Virus record (IMG/VR): IMGVR_UViG_3300009034_000045
Span: 1-57,030 of that record
Direction: 5' to 3' (one strand)
Source: a virus
Length of the DNA: 57,030 bases
Below are positions 25,039-32,270 of the stretch, piece after piece. The translations under genes and the position numbers were made by a program. The number at the start of each line of letters is the position of its first letter. The stretch's first letter is position 1. Below the pieces are notes generated by a model that searched no databases, had not been told where the DNA came from, and saw only the letters and a list, made by a program, of their open reading frames with translations.

Positions 25039-26048
25039 AATTCATCCTTGCGCTGATCGCGCTGCTGCTGTCGTGCGACGGGACTTTCACGCCGTCATCG
25101 GTCAACACGACCTCGACCTCGACCTCGACATCGGTTCCGGCGCGGCCGCCCCGAGTAGACCAGCGCCCCGACCTGTGGAACATTCGAGGCGTGACGGCGT
25201 TCGGCGCGCCGCTGCTCGAGAAGCCCGAGCTCCTCTCATTCATCCACCACGTCCAGAACTACGGCGTCAACATCCTCCGTGCCGGCGCGCAGACCGACGG
25301 ATGGTGCGGGCACAGGCAAATCTATCTCGATGAGTGCTGTGGACCGGAGCTCGGCACGGAGGCGTGGCGCGAGAACCTGGTTCGCTTCCTGGATGTGACA
25401 TCCCGAATACCGGGGCTCTACGTCCAGTTGATACCTACCTTTACTCATAAGCAGAACGGCTACCAGCAATGCCTCTGGATCACCGAACAGGTCATCGCCA
25501 TCCAGCAGGCGGGATCAGAGGATGATCCACGTCCCTATGAGCACGTGGTTTGGGAGGCGGTAAACGAACCGAACCATCCCATCTCACGACTCACGATGAG
25601 GCAGGTCGTGAGGCTCCTCGAGCTCCTCCGGGAGACGGAGCTCGCCGTGGGAGTGGACAGCGGCGGCGGCGACGCGCATCCGTGGGAGGGCCACTATCCG
25701 CCAGAGTTCCTGCCTTATGTGGACTACATCGCGTTCCACCCGCCGCGGCACGTGAACGGCTGCACCCCGGCCAGGCCAGGCCTGGCGCGGCTGAGGAAGG
25801 TGATCGGCAGCTACGGCCTGCCCGTGTGGCTCGATGAGACCACGGGCTACATCAGCGACGAATCCAAGGCGCTCTACGGCATCGGCGATCAGAACGGTCA
25901 CTACGCCGCCTGCGGCGGCAAGACCGAGAAATACCGGAAGCGCCTGACCCAGGAGTACATGGAAGACACGGAGACGGCGGGCGGCATCTGGTTCACGCAT
26001 GCCCCCTGGCTTTTTAAGTGCGACCGGCTCGGCTGGCTGCCGTCGTGA
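25035..26048 (+). CDS. Lipoprotein-like clan-A glycoside hydrolase
   Basis: ATG 25035 overlaps the endolysin stop. The 337 residues begin MKFILALIALLLSC, a signal with a lipobox-like cysteine, then a Ser/Thr linker. The rest reads as a TIM barrel: GVNILRAGAQTDGW, VWEAVNEPNHP (acid/base Glu in NEP, about 180), YIAFHPPRH, and VWLDETTGY (nucleophile Glu, about 264). This is the NEP...E layout of clan GH-A (GH5-like). It may degrade a host surface glycan or assist lysis. Secreted enzymes in a phage lysis cassette are unusual. Confidence 0.75.
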   Translation: MKFILALIALLLSCDGTFTPSSVNTTSTSTSTSVPARPPRVDQRPDLWNIRGVTAFGAPLLEKPELLSFIHHVQNYGVNILRAGAQTDGWCGHRQIYLDECCGPELGTEAWRENLVRFLDVTSRIPGLYVQLIPTFTHKQNGYQQCLWITEQVIAIQQAGSEDDPRPYEHVVWEAVNEPNHPISRLTMRQVVRLLELLRETELAVGVDSGGGDAHPWEGHYPPEFLPYVDYIAFHPPRHVNGCTPARPGLARLRKVIGSYGLPVWLDETTGYISDESKALYGIGDQNGHYAACGGKTEKYRKRLTQEYMEDTETAGGIWFTHAPWLFKCDRLGWLPS

Positions 26049-26058
26049 CAGGGAGATA

Positions 26059-26217
26059 ATGATGGACGAACTCTCACACTGTACAGATGAAATAGATGAA
26101 ATTCCGCCGGATCCTAGTGGTATTTTCTTTTCGGGGAAAGACCATGATTCTATCCTGACGATAATTGTTGCTATAGTAATCTTTCTCCTGGGAATGCTGG
26201 CTGGATGGCGATTGTAA
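26059..26217 (+). CDS. Small single-helix membrane protein (holin/spanin candidate)
   Basis: ATG 26059 (ATGATG) follows CAGGGAGATA. The 52 residues have an acidic N-terminus and a C-terminal transmembrane helix ILTIIVAIVIFLLGMLAGW (about 31-49). Its location after the endolysin and glycosidase makes it a candidate for lysis membrane function. Confidence 0.65.
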   Translation: MMDELSHCTDEIDEIPPDPSGIFFSGKDHDSILTIIVAIVIFLLGMLAGWRL

Positions 26218-26230
26218 CAGGGAGAAAATA

Positions 26231-26551
26231 ATGGACGGATTCGGGACGGAGTTGGGCGGCACTGCCATGCTTCTCGTGATCGTGTCGAAAGTCATCGATC
26301 TGCTGAAGGAGCGGAGAAGCAGGAGGACGGCGGTGGCGGTCGCAGACAGGAGCGAGAAGGCAAACAGCAAGAACAGCCCGGAGGAGATTACCTTGTCGCG
26401 CAAGAGGATGAACGGAAAGTCTTCGATAGACTTCATGCTCCACACGCTGAACCAGCATACGGAGGAGATCGGCGTGATCAGGAGGGATATAAGTAGGCTG
26501 CGCGAGAGCGTGGGGAGGATAGAAGGGCGGCTAGGGCTGGAGCCGCGCTAG
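26231..26551 (+). CDS. Membrane-anchored coiled-coil protein, lysis region
   Basis: ATG 26231 follows CAGGGAGAAAATA. The 106 residues have a short N-terminal hydrophobic helix (AMLLVIVSKVIDLL), a basic middle and a C-terminal coiled coil (DISRLRESVGRIEGRLG). It resembles small phage proteins near holins. It could be a holin regulator or spanin-like; not certain. Confidence 0.6.
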   Translation: MDGFGTELGGTAMLLVIVSKVIDLLKERRSRRTAVAVADRSEKANSKNSPEEITLSRKRMNGKSSIDFMLHTLNQHTEEIGVIRRDISRLRESVGRIEGRLGLEPR

Positions 26552-26570
26552 CTTTTTAAGGAGGTGCATT

Positions 26571-26888
26571 GTGTTCGATCTGAAGAAGGTCAAGTGGGCG
26601 ACGGGGGAAATCATTCTCCTGGAGAAGGTGGTCAACTTCATCGACGCCGTCAGGGCGGAGCAGGACGACGAGGATCCGCACGAGATCGACTTCGACGATT
26701 TCGTCAACATCGTCAGGAAGAGCGGCGGGCATCTCGTCTATGCCATCAGGCACTTCATGGCGCTCGGCTCGGCGAGGGCGATGCTCGACGAGGCCACGGA
26801 TCTCCTCGCAATGGTGAAGCGGTACTACGGGCTGTTGGAGGACAAAAATCCGAAGATGAGAACGGCCAGGCAAAAGGTGAAAACTTAG
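26571..26888 (+). CDS. Last gene of the late operon, unknown function
   Basis: GTG 26571 has a strong AAGGAGGTG SD. The 105 residues are mostly helical and acidic (EQDDEDPHEIDFDDFVNIV). Its stop overlaps by four bases the stop of the leftward gene, so the two operons converge end to end with no terminator visible between them. Confidence 0.65.
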   Translation: MFDLKKVKWATGEIILLEKVVNFIDAVRAEQDDEDPHEIDFDDFVNIVRKSGGHLVYAIRHFMALGSARAMLDEATDLLAMVKRYYGLLEDKNPKMRTARQKVKT

Positions 26889-27202
26889 AGATAACCCTTC
26901 CTCGAATCGACGATGGGCGTCAAGTCTTCTCGACGGATGGTGTCGTCGCCGGTAATCCATACGGAGGCGACGTGCGGCTCGTCCACGAGCTCGGCGCCGT
27001 CTCCGAGGTCGAGGAACTTTTCCCTGTTCTCCACCTTCGAAAGATCGATATAGTAATCTGTGAGCCGCTCGTCGATGTGCACGTCGGTGGGACGACAGTC
27101 CCAGCTTGCCAGAAAGTGGCGCCAGCCGTTCTTCACCTTCGGCCAGCAGGAGAGAGCGAGGAACGGGACTCCCAGAGCTGCGAGGAAATTTCTGCGCTTC
27201 AT
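26885..27202 (-). CDS. Tat-signal, lipoprotein-like surface protein
   Basis: The 105 residues begin MKRRNFLAALGVPFLALSC. RRNFL fits a twin-arginine signal and the cysteine after LALS is lipobox-like (leucine at -2 is atypical). The rest is soluble and acidic (DVHIDERLTDYYIDLSKVEN...). ATG overlaps the upstream TGA. Phage lipoproteins expressed from the lysogenic side often block superinfection, so this is a candidate, but no homologue is recognised. Confidence 0.65.
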   Translation of the reverse strand: MKRRNFLAALGVPFLALSCWPKVKNGWRHFLASWDCRPTDVHIDERLTDYYIDLSKVENREKFLDLGDGAELVDEPHVASVWITGDDTIRREDLTPIVDSRKGYL

Positions 27203-27396
27203 GATTCCAACTCCAAATTAATAGTTGTATCTATTGTGGCACATGCCGTATTTTCTTCTTGAGAACGATTGACTGCCTTTTCAAAAGCATCAAGCCGGCG
27301 ATCTTGTTCTTCTGGGGGGAGCTTCGACAGCGAATCAAAGAGGATATCAGTCGCCTTGGTAGCAAACTCTTCTGGTGTTAATTTTTTGTTCTTCAT
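27199..27396 (-). CDS. Small helical protein of the leftward operon
   Basis: The start MKNKKLTPEEF at 27396 is preferred (GAAAGAGAGAAAATC ahead), not a longer frame from 27453. The 65 residues are charged and helical (FDSLSKLPPEEQDRRLDAFEKAV). It is coupled at both ends by ATGA overlaps. Function is unknown. Confidence 0.6.
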   Translation of the reverse strand: MKNKKLTPEEFATKATDILFDSLSKLPPEEQDRRLDAFEKAVNRSQEENTACATIDTTINLELES

Positions 27397-27563
27397 GATT
27401 TTCTCTCTTTCATTACCACGATGACGGCAAGAAGAACGCCAACCGGAATACAAGCTACTACACCCTGCCAGAAAGTCAAAACGCCTTGCATATAAAGTAT
27501 ACCGAGAAAGAGGCCGTAAAAGGCAGCGGCGACACTAGCCTTCACCCTAAGCCTAAACTTCAT
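27393..27563 (-). CDS. Two-helix membrane protein, 56 aa
   Basis: ATG 27563 to TGA 27393. The protein has a basic start MKFRLRVK and two hydrophobic helices (ASVAAAFYGLFLGILYM and GVVACIPVGVLLAVIVV), then KERKS. It overlaps the gene before by 11 bases and the next by ATGA. It could be a holin-like or immunity membrane protein acting with the Tat/lipoprotein gene downstream. It is only visible if short frames are read. Confidence 0.65.
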   Translation of the reverse strand: MKFRLRVKASVAAAFYGLFLGILYMQGVLTFWQGVVACIPVGVLLAVIVVMKERKS

Positions 27564-27903
27564 GGTTTTTCTCCTTCCTTTCTTTAATGCACCATCTGGC
27601 GAGGAAGTGCCGTTCCATCTCTCCGAGCGTCACCTCCCGCCGCGGCCGGCCCGCCGTCGGGACCAAAATAGTATTGATATATTTTTTCTCCATCGCGTAG
27701 GCGACGGCGTACCTGGATATCCCAAGCGCCTTCGCGGCGCCCGTGATCGAATACCTCCTGTCCTGTCTCCGGCGCTCGTCGCGGTGCCATTTTGCACCGC
27801 AAATCGGAGAACAGTATTTCTTTTGCCTTCCGCTGAGAGGTATTTTGCACTGGATACACAATGCTGGATATCTGTTATTTGATTTGGGCGGTCCTGCAAG
27901 CAT
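27553..27903 (-). CDS. Zinc-knuckle plus helix-turn-helix regulator
   Basis: The protein has 116 residues. CIQCKIPLSGRQKKYCSPIC (about 16-35) is a four-cysteine zinc site. ITGAAKALGISRYAVAYAME (about 53-72) is a helix-turn-helix like those of excisionases and MerR-type proteins. The basic GRPRREVTLGEMERHFLAR follows. It is probably a DNA-binding control protein for the divergent promoters. No SD is seen before ATG 27903. Confidence 0.65.
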   Translation of the reverse strand: MLAGPPKSNNRYPALCIQCKIPLSGRQKKYCSPICGAKWHRDERRRQDRRYSITGAAKALGISRYAVAYAMEKKYINTILVPTAGRPRREVTLGEMERHFLARWCIKERKEKNHEV

Positions 27904-27918
27904 ACGTACGGTTTCTGG

Positions 27919-28104
27919 CTATGGTTTCATTCCGTCGCGGTGCTTTTTTTCACGATATCGCCTCCAGCGCTCCTGGACGGCCTTCCTGCACCGCTCGCTG
28001 CGCTTCTCCGGTGTCGAGCTCGCATGAAGGGATTTGGCACCCTTACGGCCGATTCTGGCCATGTACGCCGATATCTCCGGACTGATTTTCTTCTTCCTAT
28101 TCAT
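27919..28104 (-). CDS. Small basic protein, first gene of the leftward operon
   Basis: The start at 28104 (MNRKKKISPEI) is preferred because ATG 28122 lies inside the -10 region of the leftward promoter. The 61 residues contain YMARIGRKGAKSLHASS...RSERCRKAVQERWRRY, a pattern (AxIGxKGGxxxx...RxxxxRKAxxxRW) common in small phage/plasmid DNA-binding proteins. There is no SD and the expected RNA start is a few bases upstream, so it may be leaderless. Confidence 0.55.
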   Translation of the reverse strand: MNRKKKISPEISAYMARIGRKGAKSLHASSTPEKRSERCRKAVQERWRRYREKKHRDGMKP

Positions 28105-28113
28105 GATGTCATT

Positions 28114-28143
28114 ATTATACATGTCAGCTATGCTTTAAATCAA
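28114..28143 (-). promoter_or_regulatory. Leftward promoter
   Basis: On the minus strand, TTGATT (28143-28138), 18 bases, TATAAT (28119-28114). The -10 is perfect. It would start RNA near 28107, almost at ATG 28104. The sequence between the boxes contains GCTGACATG, related to GCTGTCATG in the rightward promoter. Confidence 0.6.
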
Positions 28144-28146
28144 ATA

Positions 28147-28251
28147 CTGTAAATCATTGAAAATAAAGGACTTATAAAGCCTGCAAACCATTGAAAATAA
28201 AGGACAAACTTTTTTTCTCGCTTTCTGTAAGTCATTGAAAACAAAGGGTTT
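28147..28251. repeat. Three direct repeats between the divergent promoters
   Basis: CTGTAAATCATTGAAAATAAAGG (from 28147), CTGCAAACCATTGAAAATAAAGG (from 28181) and CTGTAAGTCATTGAAAACAAAGG (from 28225) share a core of CATTGAAAAYAAAGG, with starts 34 and 44 bases apart. They are probably binding sites for a control protein, or iterons. Longest shared run between the first two: CATTGAAAATAAAGGAC. Confidence 0.8.
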
Positions 28252-28278
28252 AATATTTAAAAAACACTAAAATAATGC

Positions 28279-28307
28279 TTGACATATACTTGGCTGTCAT
28301 GTATTAT
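28279..28307 (+). promoter_or_regulatory. Rightward early promoter
   Basis: TTGACA (28279-28284), 17 bases, TATTAT (28302-28307); this is close to consensus and the best promoter in the window. TGACA and TGTCA within the spacer form an inverted repeat that may be an operator. It would drive the cassette array from 28.77 kb. Confidence 0.8.
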
Positions 28308-28313
28308 GAAAAG

Positions 28314-28686
28314 CAGTCAGTCAGTGGTAAATGTCCTTGCGGACTCAAGGATCGCTGCGGATTCAAGCCTCGCGCTTGGCCTAGAGAATCGCGGCTCGCT
28401 GCAAACGGCGTGAAGCCAAAGCTGACGGCCAGGGGAAAGACACTGAACGGTAACTGAGGTTACTTTTCTCTGGATTGAGCTCTAGCGATTTCATAACAAT
28501 CGCCGCGATGAGCGCCTTCCGAATACGGTTCAAGAGCATAGCCAAGAGTAGCTCCGCTGAGGCAAGGCAAAACTTTAAGTCCAAAGCCTACCGATATCGG
28601 AGAATCCGAAGAAAAGAGTTCGAAAGTGTATAAAACATTATTCCTTCCTCCTCCTTTTGCCGGGTGGGCGGCAGCAAGATCGCCTG
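28314..28686 (+). other. Long early leader without a supported gene
   Basis: About 370 bases follow the promoter. A frame from 28275 starts inside the promoter, so it is not supported. Small hairpins are visible (GTAAC/GTTAC at 28450-28463 followed by TTTT; GCGATT...AATCGC near 28484; palindrome CCGATATCGG). It may be an antitermination or regulatory leader; no known RNA family is recognised. Confidence 0.4.
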
Positions 28687-28770
28687 TCCAGCCAAGCCAT
28701 CGGATAGCAACCACTATTCGATGGCTTGGCTGGATCCAATCCGGGATCCTGGAAAAAGGAGGACGGGAAG
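28687..28770 (+). promoter_or_regulatory. Two-hairpin/SD element A
   Basis: First stem: 21 bp (28687-28707 with 28714-28734, one G-U), loop CAACCA. Second stem GGATCC/GGATCC overlaps its edge around AATCCG. Then AAAAAGGAGGACGGGAAG and ATG 28771. It is the first member of the nine-copy element set. Confidence 0.8.
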
Positions 28771-28962
28771 ATGACGAAGAAAGAAGCAGAAAAGTGGTTG
28801 GAATCCTTGCCATCGAAACATGTCCAGGCAAAGCAATGCCTGACGCAGCTCGAGCAGCTCCACCGCGCCGGTCACATGGATGACCGGGCATACCGGCTCG
28901 AGCAGAGACGCGTGGCAGTCGTATTCGCACTTGCGAGGAAACTGGCCGGCGAGATGGGTTGA
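28771..28962 (+). CDS. Cassette gene 1, 63 aa unknown
   Basis: Start fixed by the conserved GGAGGACGGGAAG. Helical, basic at the end (RAYRLEQRRVAVVFALARKL). The TGA stop is part of the next element (GGTTGAGCGCC). No family is recognised. Confidence 0.7.
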   Translation: MTKKEAEKWLESLPSKHVQAKQCLTQLEQLHRAGHMDDRAYRLEQRRVAVVFALARKLAGEMG

Positions 28963-29047
28963 GCGCCAAGCGGCAAGCGGACGGTAATAGTATCGTCTGC
29001 TTTCCAGTTGGTTCAATCCTGAGCTAACTAAAAAGGAGGACGGGAAG
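28959..29047 (+). promoter_or_regulatory. Two-hairpin/SD element B
   Basis: TTGAGCGCCAAG, then stem AAGCGGACGGTA/TATCGTCTGCTT (12 bp, loop ATAG). The second stem is AGTTGGTT/AGCTAACT around CAATCCTG, then AAAAAGGAGGACGGGAAG. TTGA contains the stop of cassette gene 1. Confidence 0.85.
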
Positions 29048-29245
29048 ATGATAACAAACAAGGAAATCAGGGAATATCTCGGCCACAATGGCCGTGAATG
29101 CAAAGTCGTGATCCGCCGAAACGGCTCCGTTGAAAGATACGGTAGCCCCAACGAGACAGACCGCTCCAAAGACTTCTGGACGTACATCGGTGAGATAGGT
29201 GACATCAGACGGCGGATTGAAAAGGGAGAAGGATTCACGATTTGA
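29048..29245 (+). CDS. Cassette gene 2, 65 aa unknown
   Basis: Start fixed by the element SD. The protein is basic and charged with CKVVIRRNGSVERYGS and FWTYIGEIGDIRRRIE, suggesting a small beta-alpha domain. No family is recognised. Confidence 0.7.
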   Translation: MITNKEIREYLGHNGRECKVVIRRNGSVERYGSPNETDRSKDFWTYIGEIGDIRRRIEKGEGFTI

Positions 29246-29248
29246 GAA

Positions 29249-29332
29249 TTGAGCGCCAAGCAGAGGTACTCGACAATTGCCGAGTACCTGCTAGTTGGTT
29301 CAATTCGGGACCAAAAAAAGGAGGACGGAAAA
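29249..29332 (+). promoter_or_regulatory. Two-hairpin/SD element C
   Basis: TTGAGCGCCAAGCAG, stem AGGTACTCG/CGAGTACCT around ACAATTGC, second stem TTGGTT/GACCAA around CAATTCGG, then AAAGGAGGACGGAAAA. The stem sequence differs from A and B but pairing is kept. Confidence 0.85.
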
Positions 29333-29578
29333 ATGAGAATCAAGAGTAGCGATAGGATGTCCAACAGCGGCTTCCATCGATCCGGCGGGAAAGGATCCGG
29401 AAGAGGATCCGGGGCGGCTTATTGGTGGCTCCGTGGTCCCGACGGATTTGTGGAGCTCCCCGAACGTGTGCGAGGCGACGACTATCTGGAGATTGAGATC
29501 GAGTTGTCACCGGGTGAATATGTCCTGGGTGTCGGCCGCGGGAAAGACGCGATTCGAGAAAACATCAAAGTAGGTTGA
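29333..29578 (+). CDS. Cassette gene 3, 81 aa unknown
   Basis: Start fixed by the element SD. A Gly/Ser-rich basic N-terminus (GFHRSGGKGSGRGSGAAYWW) is followed by an acidic beta-like half ending GVGRGKDAIRENIKVG. No family is recognised. Confidence 0.7.
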   Translation: MRIKSSDRMSNSGFHRSGGKGSGRGSGAAYWWLRGPDGFVELPERVRGDDYLEIEIELSPGEYVLGVGRGKDAIRENIKVG

Positions 29579-29661
29579 GCGCCAAGCGGCAAGCGGACGG
29601 TAATAGTATCGTCTGCTTTCCAGTTGGTTCAATTCAGAATCGATAAAAGGAGGACGGGAAG
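29575..29661 (+). promoter_or_regulatory. Two-hairpin/SD element D
   Basis: First hairpin identical in sequence to element B, but the second stem differs (GTTGGTT/AATCGAT with G-U pairs) before AAAAGGAGGACGGGAAG. TTGA contains the upstream stop. Confidence 0.85.
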
Positions 29662-29862
29662 ATGACGAGAACGGAGAAGCTTCAGCTCGCGATGAGCAAG
29701 ATGAACGACGCCTACAAGCTGGTTTCCGACGCCATGGACCTCGCGCAGACGGAGGACTGCAAGGTGGAGCAGGTCGAGAGCGATCTGTGGAACGTGGCAT
29801 CCGAGATCGAGCACGACATGCAAATGGAAGAGGAAAGAGAAAGGGACGAGCACTGGAATTGA
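29662..29862 (+). CDS. Cassette gene 4, 66 aa helical protein
   Basis: Start fixed by the element SD. Helical and acidic (KLQLAMSKMNDAYKLVSDAM; CKVEQVESDLWNVASEIEHD). No family is recognised. Confidence 0.7.
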   Translation: MTRTEKLQLAMSKMNDAYKLVSDAMDLAQTEDCKVEQVESDLWNVASEIEHDMQMEEERERDEHWN

Positions 29863-29944
29863 GCACCAAGCGGAGGGCAGGCGGCAAGGTCGCCTATCCT
29901 CCAGTTGGTTCAATCCGGAGTCGACTGAAAAGGAGGACGGGAAG
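29859..29944 (+). promoter_or_regulatory. Two-hairpin/SD element E
   Basis: Stem GGAGGGCAGGCG/CGCCTATCCTCC (one mismatch) with loop GCAAGGT; second stem CAGTTGGTT/AGTCGACTG (9 bp). Then AAAAGGAGGACGGGAAG. Upstream stop TGA is inside TTGA. Confidence 0.85.
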
Positions 29945-30232
29945 ATGAAAGGGAAAAGAAAATCATATCCATCCACCAAGCGATACACAATCACCCATGT
30001 CATCCATTTGGAAAGCGGGCGTCAGATAGTCCGCCATATGGCAAAGGAGTGGAAGACAATGCGAGGTGTTCTCAACGCTGCCGAACGGCTTGCTGTATGG
30101 ATCGGTGAGCGACACGATGACGAAGGAGTTATCCACAACTCCTTCGTCATAACGGATGAGATGGGACAGTTCAAGACAGTTCGCTGTTCGGCGATATCTG
30201 AGTTGCCGAACTGCCGTCACCCGATGGGTTGA
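29945..30232 (+). CDS. Cassette gene 5, 95 aa unknown
   Basis: Start fixed by the element SD. Mixed alpha-beta (TITHVIHLESGRQIVRHMAK; SFVITDEMGQFKTVRC). No family is recognised. Confidence 0.7.
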   Translation: MKGKRKSYPSTKRYTITHVIHLESGRQIVRHMAKEWKTMRGVLNAAERLAVWIGERHDDEGVIHNSFVITDEMGQFKTVRCSAISELPNCRHPMG

Positions 30233-30313
30233 GCGCCAAGTGGAGGTACTCGGCAATTGTCGAGTGCCTGCCAGTTGGTTCAATCCGGAGCCGACAAAAA
30301 GGAGGACGGGAAG
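30229..30313 (+). promoter_or_regulatory. Two-hairpin/SD element F
   Basis: Stem GGTACTCG/CGAGTGCC around GCAATTGT; second stem GTTGGTT/AGCCGAC around CAATCCGG; then AAAAAGGAGGACGGGAAG. Compared with C, the changed T-G pairing keeps the stem. Confidence 0.85.
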
Positions 30314-30607
30314 ATGAAAGGGAAGCATTACCATGTCTACGTCAACGACGGCGCCGGGAAGATCCTGGAGCCGTACAAGCCCTTCATATCTTTCAACAAG
30401 GCGGGAAGCCAGGTGAGCGAGGACTTCGGCGCGCCGCTGGAGGACCAGGTGACAAAATTCCGCTTCCGCGACGAGACCTTCGTGGAGTACGAGCCGGAGA
30501 CGGTCCGCATCTCCGGATGCGAGGGGGAGTGCGCCACCGACGACTTCTACAACAAACGGATGAAGTTCGAGAAGAGGACGGGATCGCGGAGAAACATCTA
30601 CGTCTGA
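30314..30607 (+). CDS. Cassette gene 6, 97 aa unknown
   Basis: Start fixed by the element SD. Beta-rich with two close cysteines (ISGCEGECATDDF, about 72-84). No family is recognised. Confidence 0.7.
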   Translation: MKGKHYHVYVNDGAGKILEPYKPFISFNKAGSQVSEDFGAPLEDQVTKFRFRDETFVEYEPETVRISGCEGECATDDFYNKRMKFEKRTGSRRNIYV

Positions 30608-30610
30608 GGA

Positions 30611-30701
30611 TTGAGCGCCAAGTGGAGGGCAGGCGGCGGTAGCGTCGCCTATCTTCCAGTTGGTTCAGTTCCGAGCCAGCTCAAAAAAGGAGGACGGGAA
30701 G
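30611..30701 (+). promoter_or_regulatory. Two-hairpin/SD element G
   Basis: Stem GGAGGGCAGGCG/CGCCTATCTTCC with loop GCGGTAGCGT; second stem GTTGGTT/AGCCAGC around CAGTTCCG; then AAAAAAGGAGGACGGGAAG ahead of the AAA+ gene. Confidence 0.85.
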
Positions 30702-32246
30702 ATGGAAAGAAAGCTGATAGAGACAATCAAGGCGGCGCGACGTGTCTCCACGCCGCTTCTCTGCGTGACTACGGCAGACCAGCAGGCAGTGGTGGCAAGC
30801 ATCTGCGAGTCGATCAACGGCGCGAAAGGGGATATAGGGGATATAGATACCTCGCCGCCGAAGATATCGTGGGACGCCGTGCGCGGTTTCGTCGCTCGCA
30901 ACGCGACAGGCAACGGGGCGCTCCAACAGTTCGATCAGGGCCAGGACATCGCCACGATATCGTCAAACCCGATGGAGGCCATCGCGATGGCGGCCGAGCT
31001 GCCGGCGAAGACTATCCTCCTCTGGCACAACGCGCACCGCTTCATAGGCGACGCCGTCGTAGCACAGGGGATAGCCAACCTCCGCGACGAGTACAAGCAG
31101 GACCGGCGCACGCTGATCCTGCTCGCGCCGTCGCTCCGGTTGCCCGCGGAGCTCGCGGCCGACGTCGTCGTGCTCGACGACCCGTTGCCGGATGACACGG
31201 AGCTGTCTTCCGTCCTCGGCTCGGTGTACGAGGCGGCGGGTGTCGAGGTTGCTTATGCCACCTCGAATCCTGAGATCGTCGACTCGGCGACGGCGGCCGC
31301 CCGTGGGCTCTCCGCCTTCGAGGCGGAGCAGGTCTTCGCCATGAGCCTCACCAAGGACGGGATCGATCTGGACGAGGCGTGGGAGCGGAAGATCGCGGCA
31401 GTCAACAAGACGAAGGGCGTCGAGATGGTCCGCGGCGGCAGGGAGACATTCGACACGCTCGGCGGCCTCGAGCAGGCAAAGAAGTTCATCCTGCAGAGAA
31501 TCGCCGGCCCAAACCCGCCAGCGGCCGTCGTGTTCATCGATGAAATCGAGAAGTCGATGGCGGCGGTGGGAACGGATACCACCGGCGTGAGCCAGGACTT
31601 TCACGGTGCGTTCCTCAAGTGGATGGAGGACAACGAGCTCGACGGAATGATCCTCGTGGGGCCGCCAGGTAGCGGAAAGACAGCCTTCGCCCGTGCCGTC
31701 GGCAACTCGGCTGGAGTACCGACAATCACCTGGGACCTGGGTGCGATGAAGGGCTCGCTCGTCGGCGAGAGCGAGTCCGCGATCCGGGAGGCGCAGAAGA
31801 TCTCCTCGAGCGTGGGCGGCGGGCGGATCCTCGTCATCGCGACATGCAACAAGCTCGACGTCCTGCCTCCGGAGCTCCGGAGAAGGTTCACGTCGGGCAT
31901 CTGGTACTTCGATCTTCCGACGAAGGAGGAGAGAAAAGGGATCTGGCAAATCCACGCGGAACGCTACAACATCAAAGGAGATCCTTTCAGACTGATGCCC
32001 GATGAAACGGACTGGACGGGGGCGGAGATCCGGAACTGCTGCAAGATCGCGTGGCAGCTGGAAACGTCCCTGAAGGAGGCCGCCGATTACATCGTGCCGG
32101 TAGCGAAGGCGAACCCGGACAGCATCAAGAGGCTCCGCGACGCGGCGACGGGACGATGGCTCTCGGCGAGCTATCCGGGACCGTTCAGGCAGCAATTCAG
32201 CACGGGGACGGCGAGATCCATCTCGGTGGATCCCGGCATGAACTGA
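30702..32246 (+). CDS. Ycf46-like AAA+ ATPase with Walker B before Walker A
   Basis: The protein has 514 residues. The N-terminal ~230 form the inactive domain typical of Ycf46-like proteins (RRVSTPLLCVTTADQQ, LLWHNAHRFIGDA, TLILLAPSLRLPAEL). The order then is unusual: GGLEQAKKFI, Walker B FIDEIEK (about 277-283), and only later Walker A GPPGSGKT (about 320-327), DLGAMKGSLVGESESAIRE, sensor 1 VIATCNK (about 378-384) and arginine-rich ELRRRF. In Ycf46 the Walker A block comes first. All motifs are intact, so it is probably active. DUF1257-like and DUF2997-like genes follow. The substrate is unknown. Confidence 0.8.
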   Translation: MERKLIETIKAARRVSTPLLCVTTADQQAVVASICESINGAKGDIGDIDTSPPKISWDAVRGFVARNATGNGALQQFDQGQDIATISSNPMEAIAMAAELPAKTILLWHNAHRFIGDAVVAQGIANLRDEYKQDRRTLILLAPSLRLPAELAADVVVLDDPLPDDTELSSVLGSVYEAAGVEVAYATSNPEIVDSATAAARGLSAFEAEQVFAMSLTKDGIDLDEAWERKIAAVNKTKGVEMVRGGRETFDTLGGLEQAKKFILQRIAGPNPPAAVVFIDEIEKSMAAVGTDTTGVSQDFHGAFLKWMEDNELDGMILVGPPGSGKTAFARAVGNSAGVPTITWDLGAMKGSLVGESESAIREAQKISSSVGGGRILVIATCNKLDVLPPELRRRFTSGIWYFDLPTKEERKGIWQIHAERYNIKGDPFRLMPDETDWTGAEIRNCCKIAWQLETSLKEAADYIVPVAKANPDSIKRLRDAATGRWLSASYPGPFRQQFSTGTARSISVDPGMN

Positions 32247-32248
32247 AA

Positions 32249-32270
32249 TCCGACCGAAGGGGGGACGAAG
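32249..32270 (+). promoter_or_regulatory. Degenerate tail of a cassette element
   Basis: ATCCGACCGAAGGGGGGACG followed by AAG and ATG resembles the end of the two-hairpin elements (CCGAC...AAGGAGGACGGGAAG) but lacks both hairpins. Confidence 0.5.

Noticed and set aside
6804-28326. Shared 12-mer AGTCAGTCAGTG at 6804 and 28315
   Set aside because: A simple tandem CAGT sequence; two occurrences in 57 kb with no shared context are probably coincidence.
28275-28457. 60-aa frame after the early promoter
   Set aside because: Its start lies within the promoter, so it would not be in the RNA, and no internal start has an SD.
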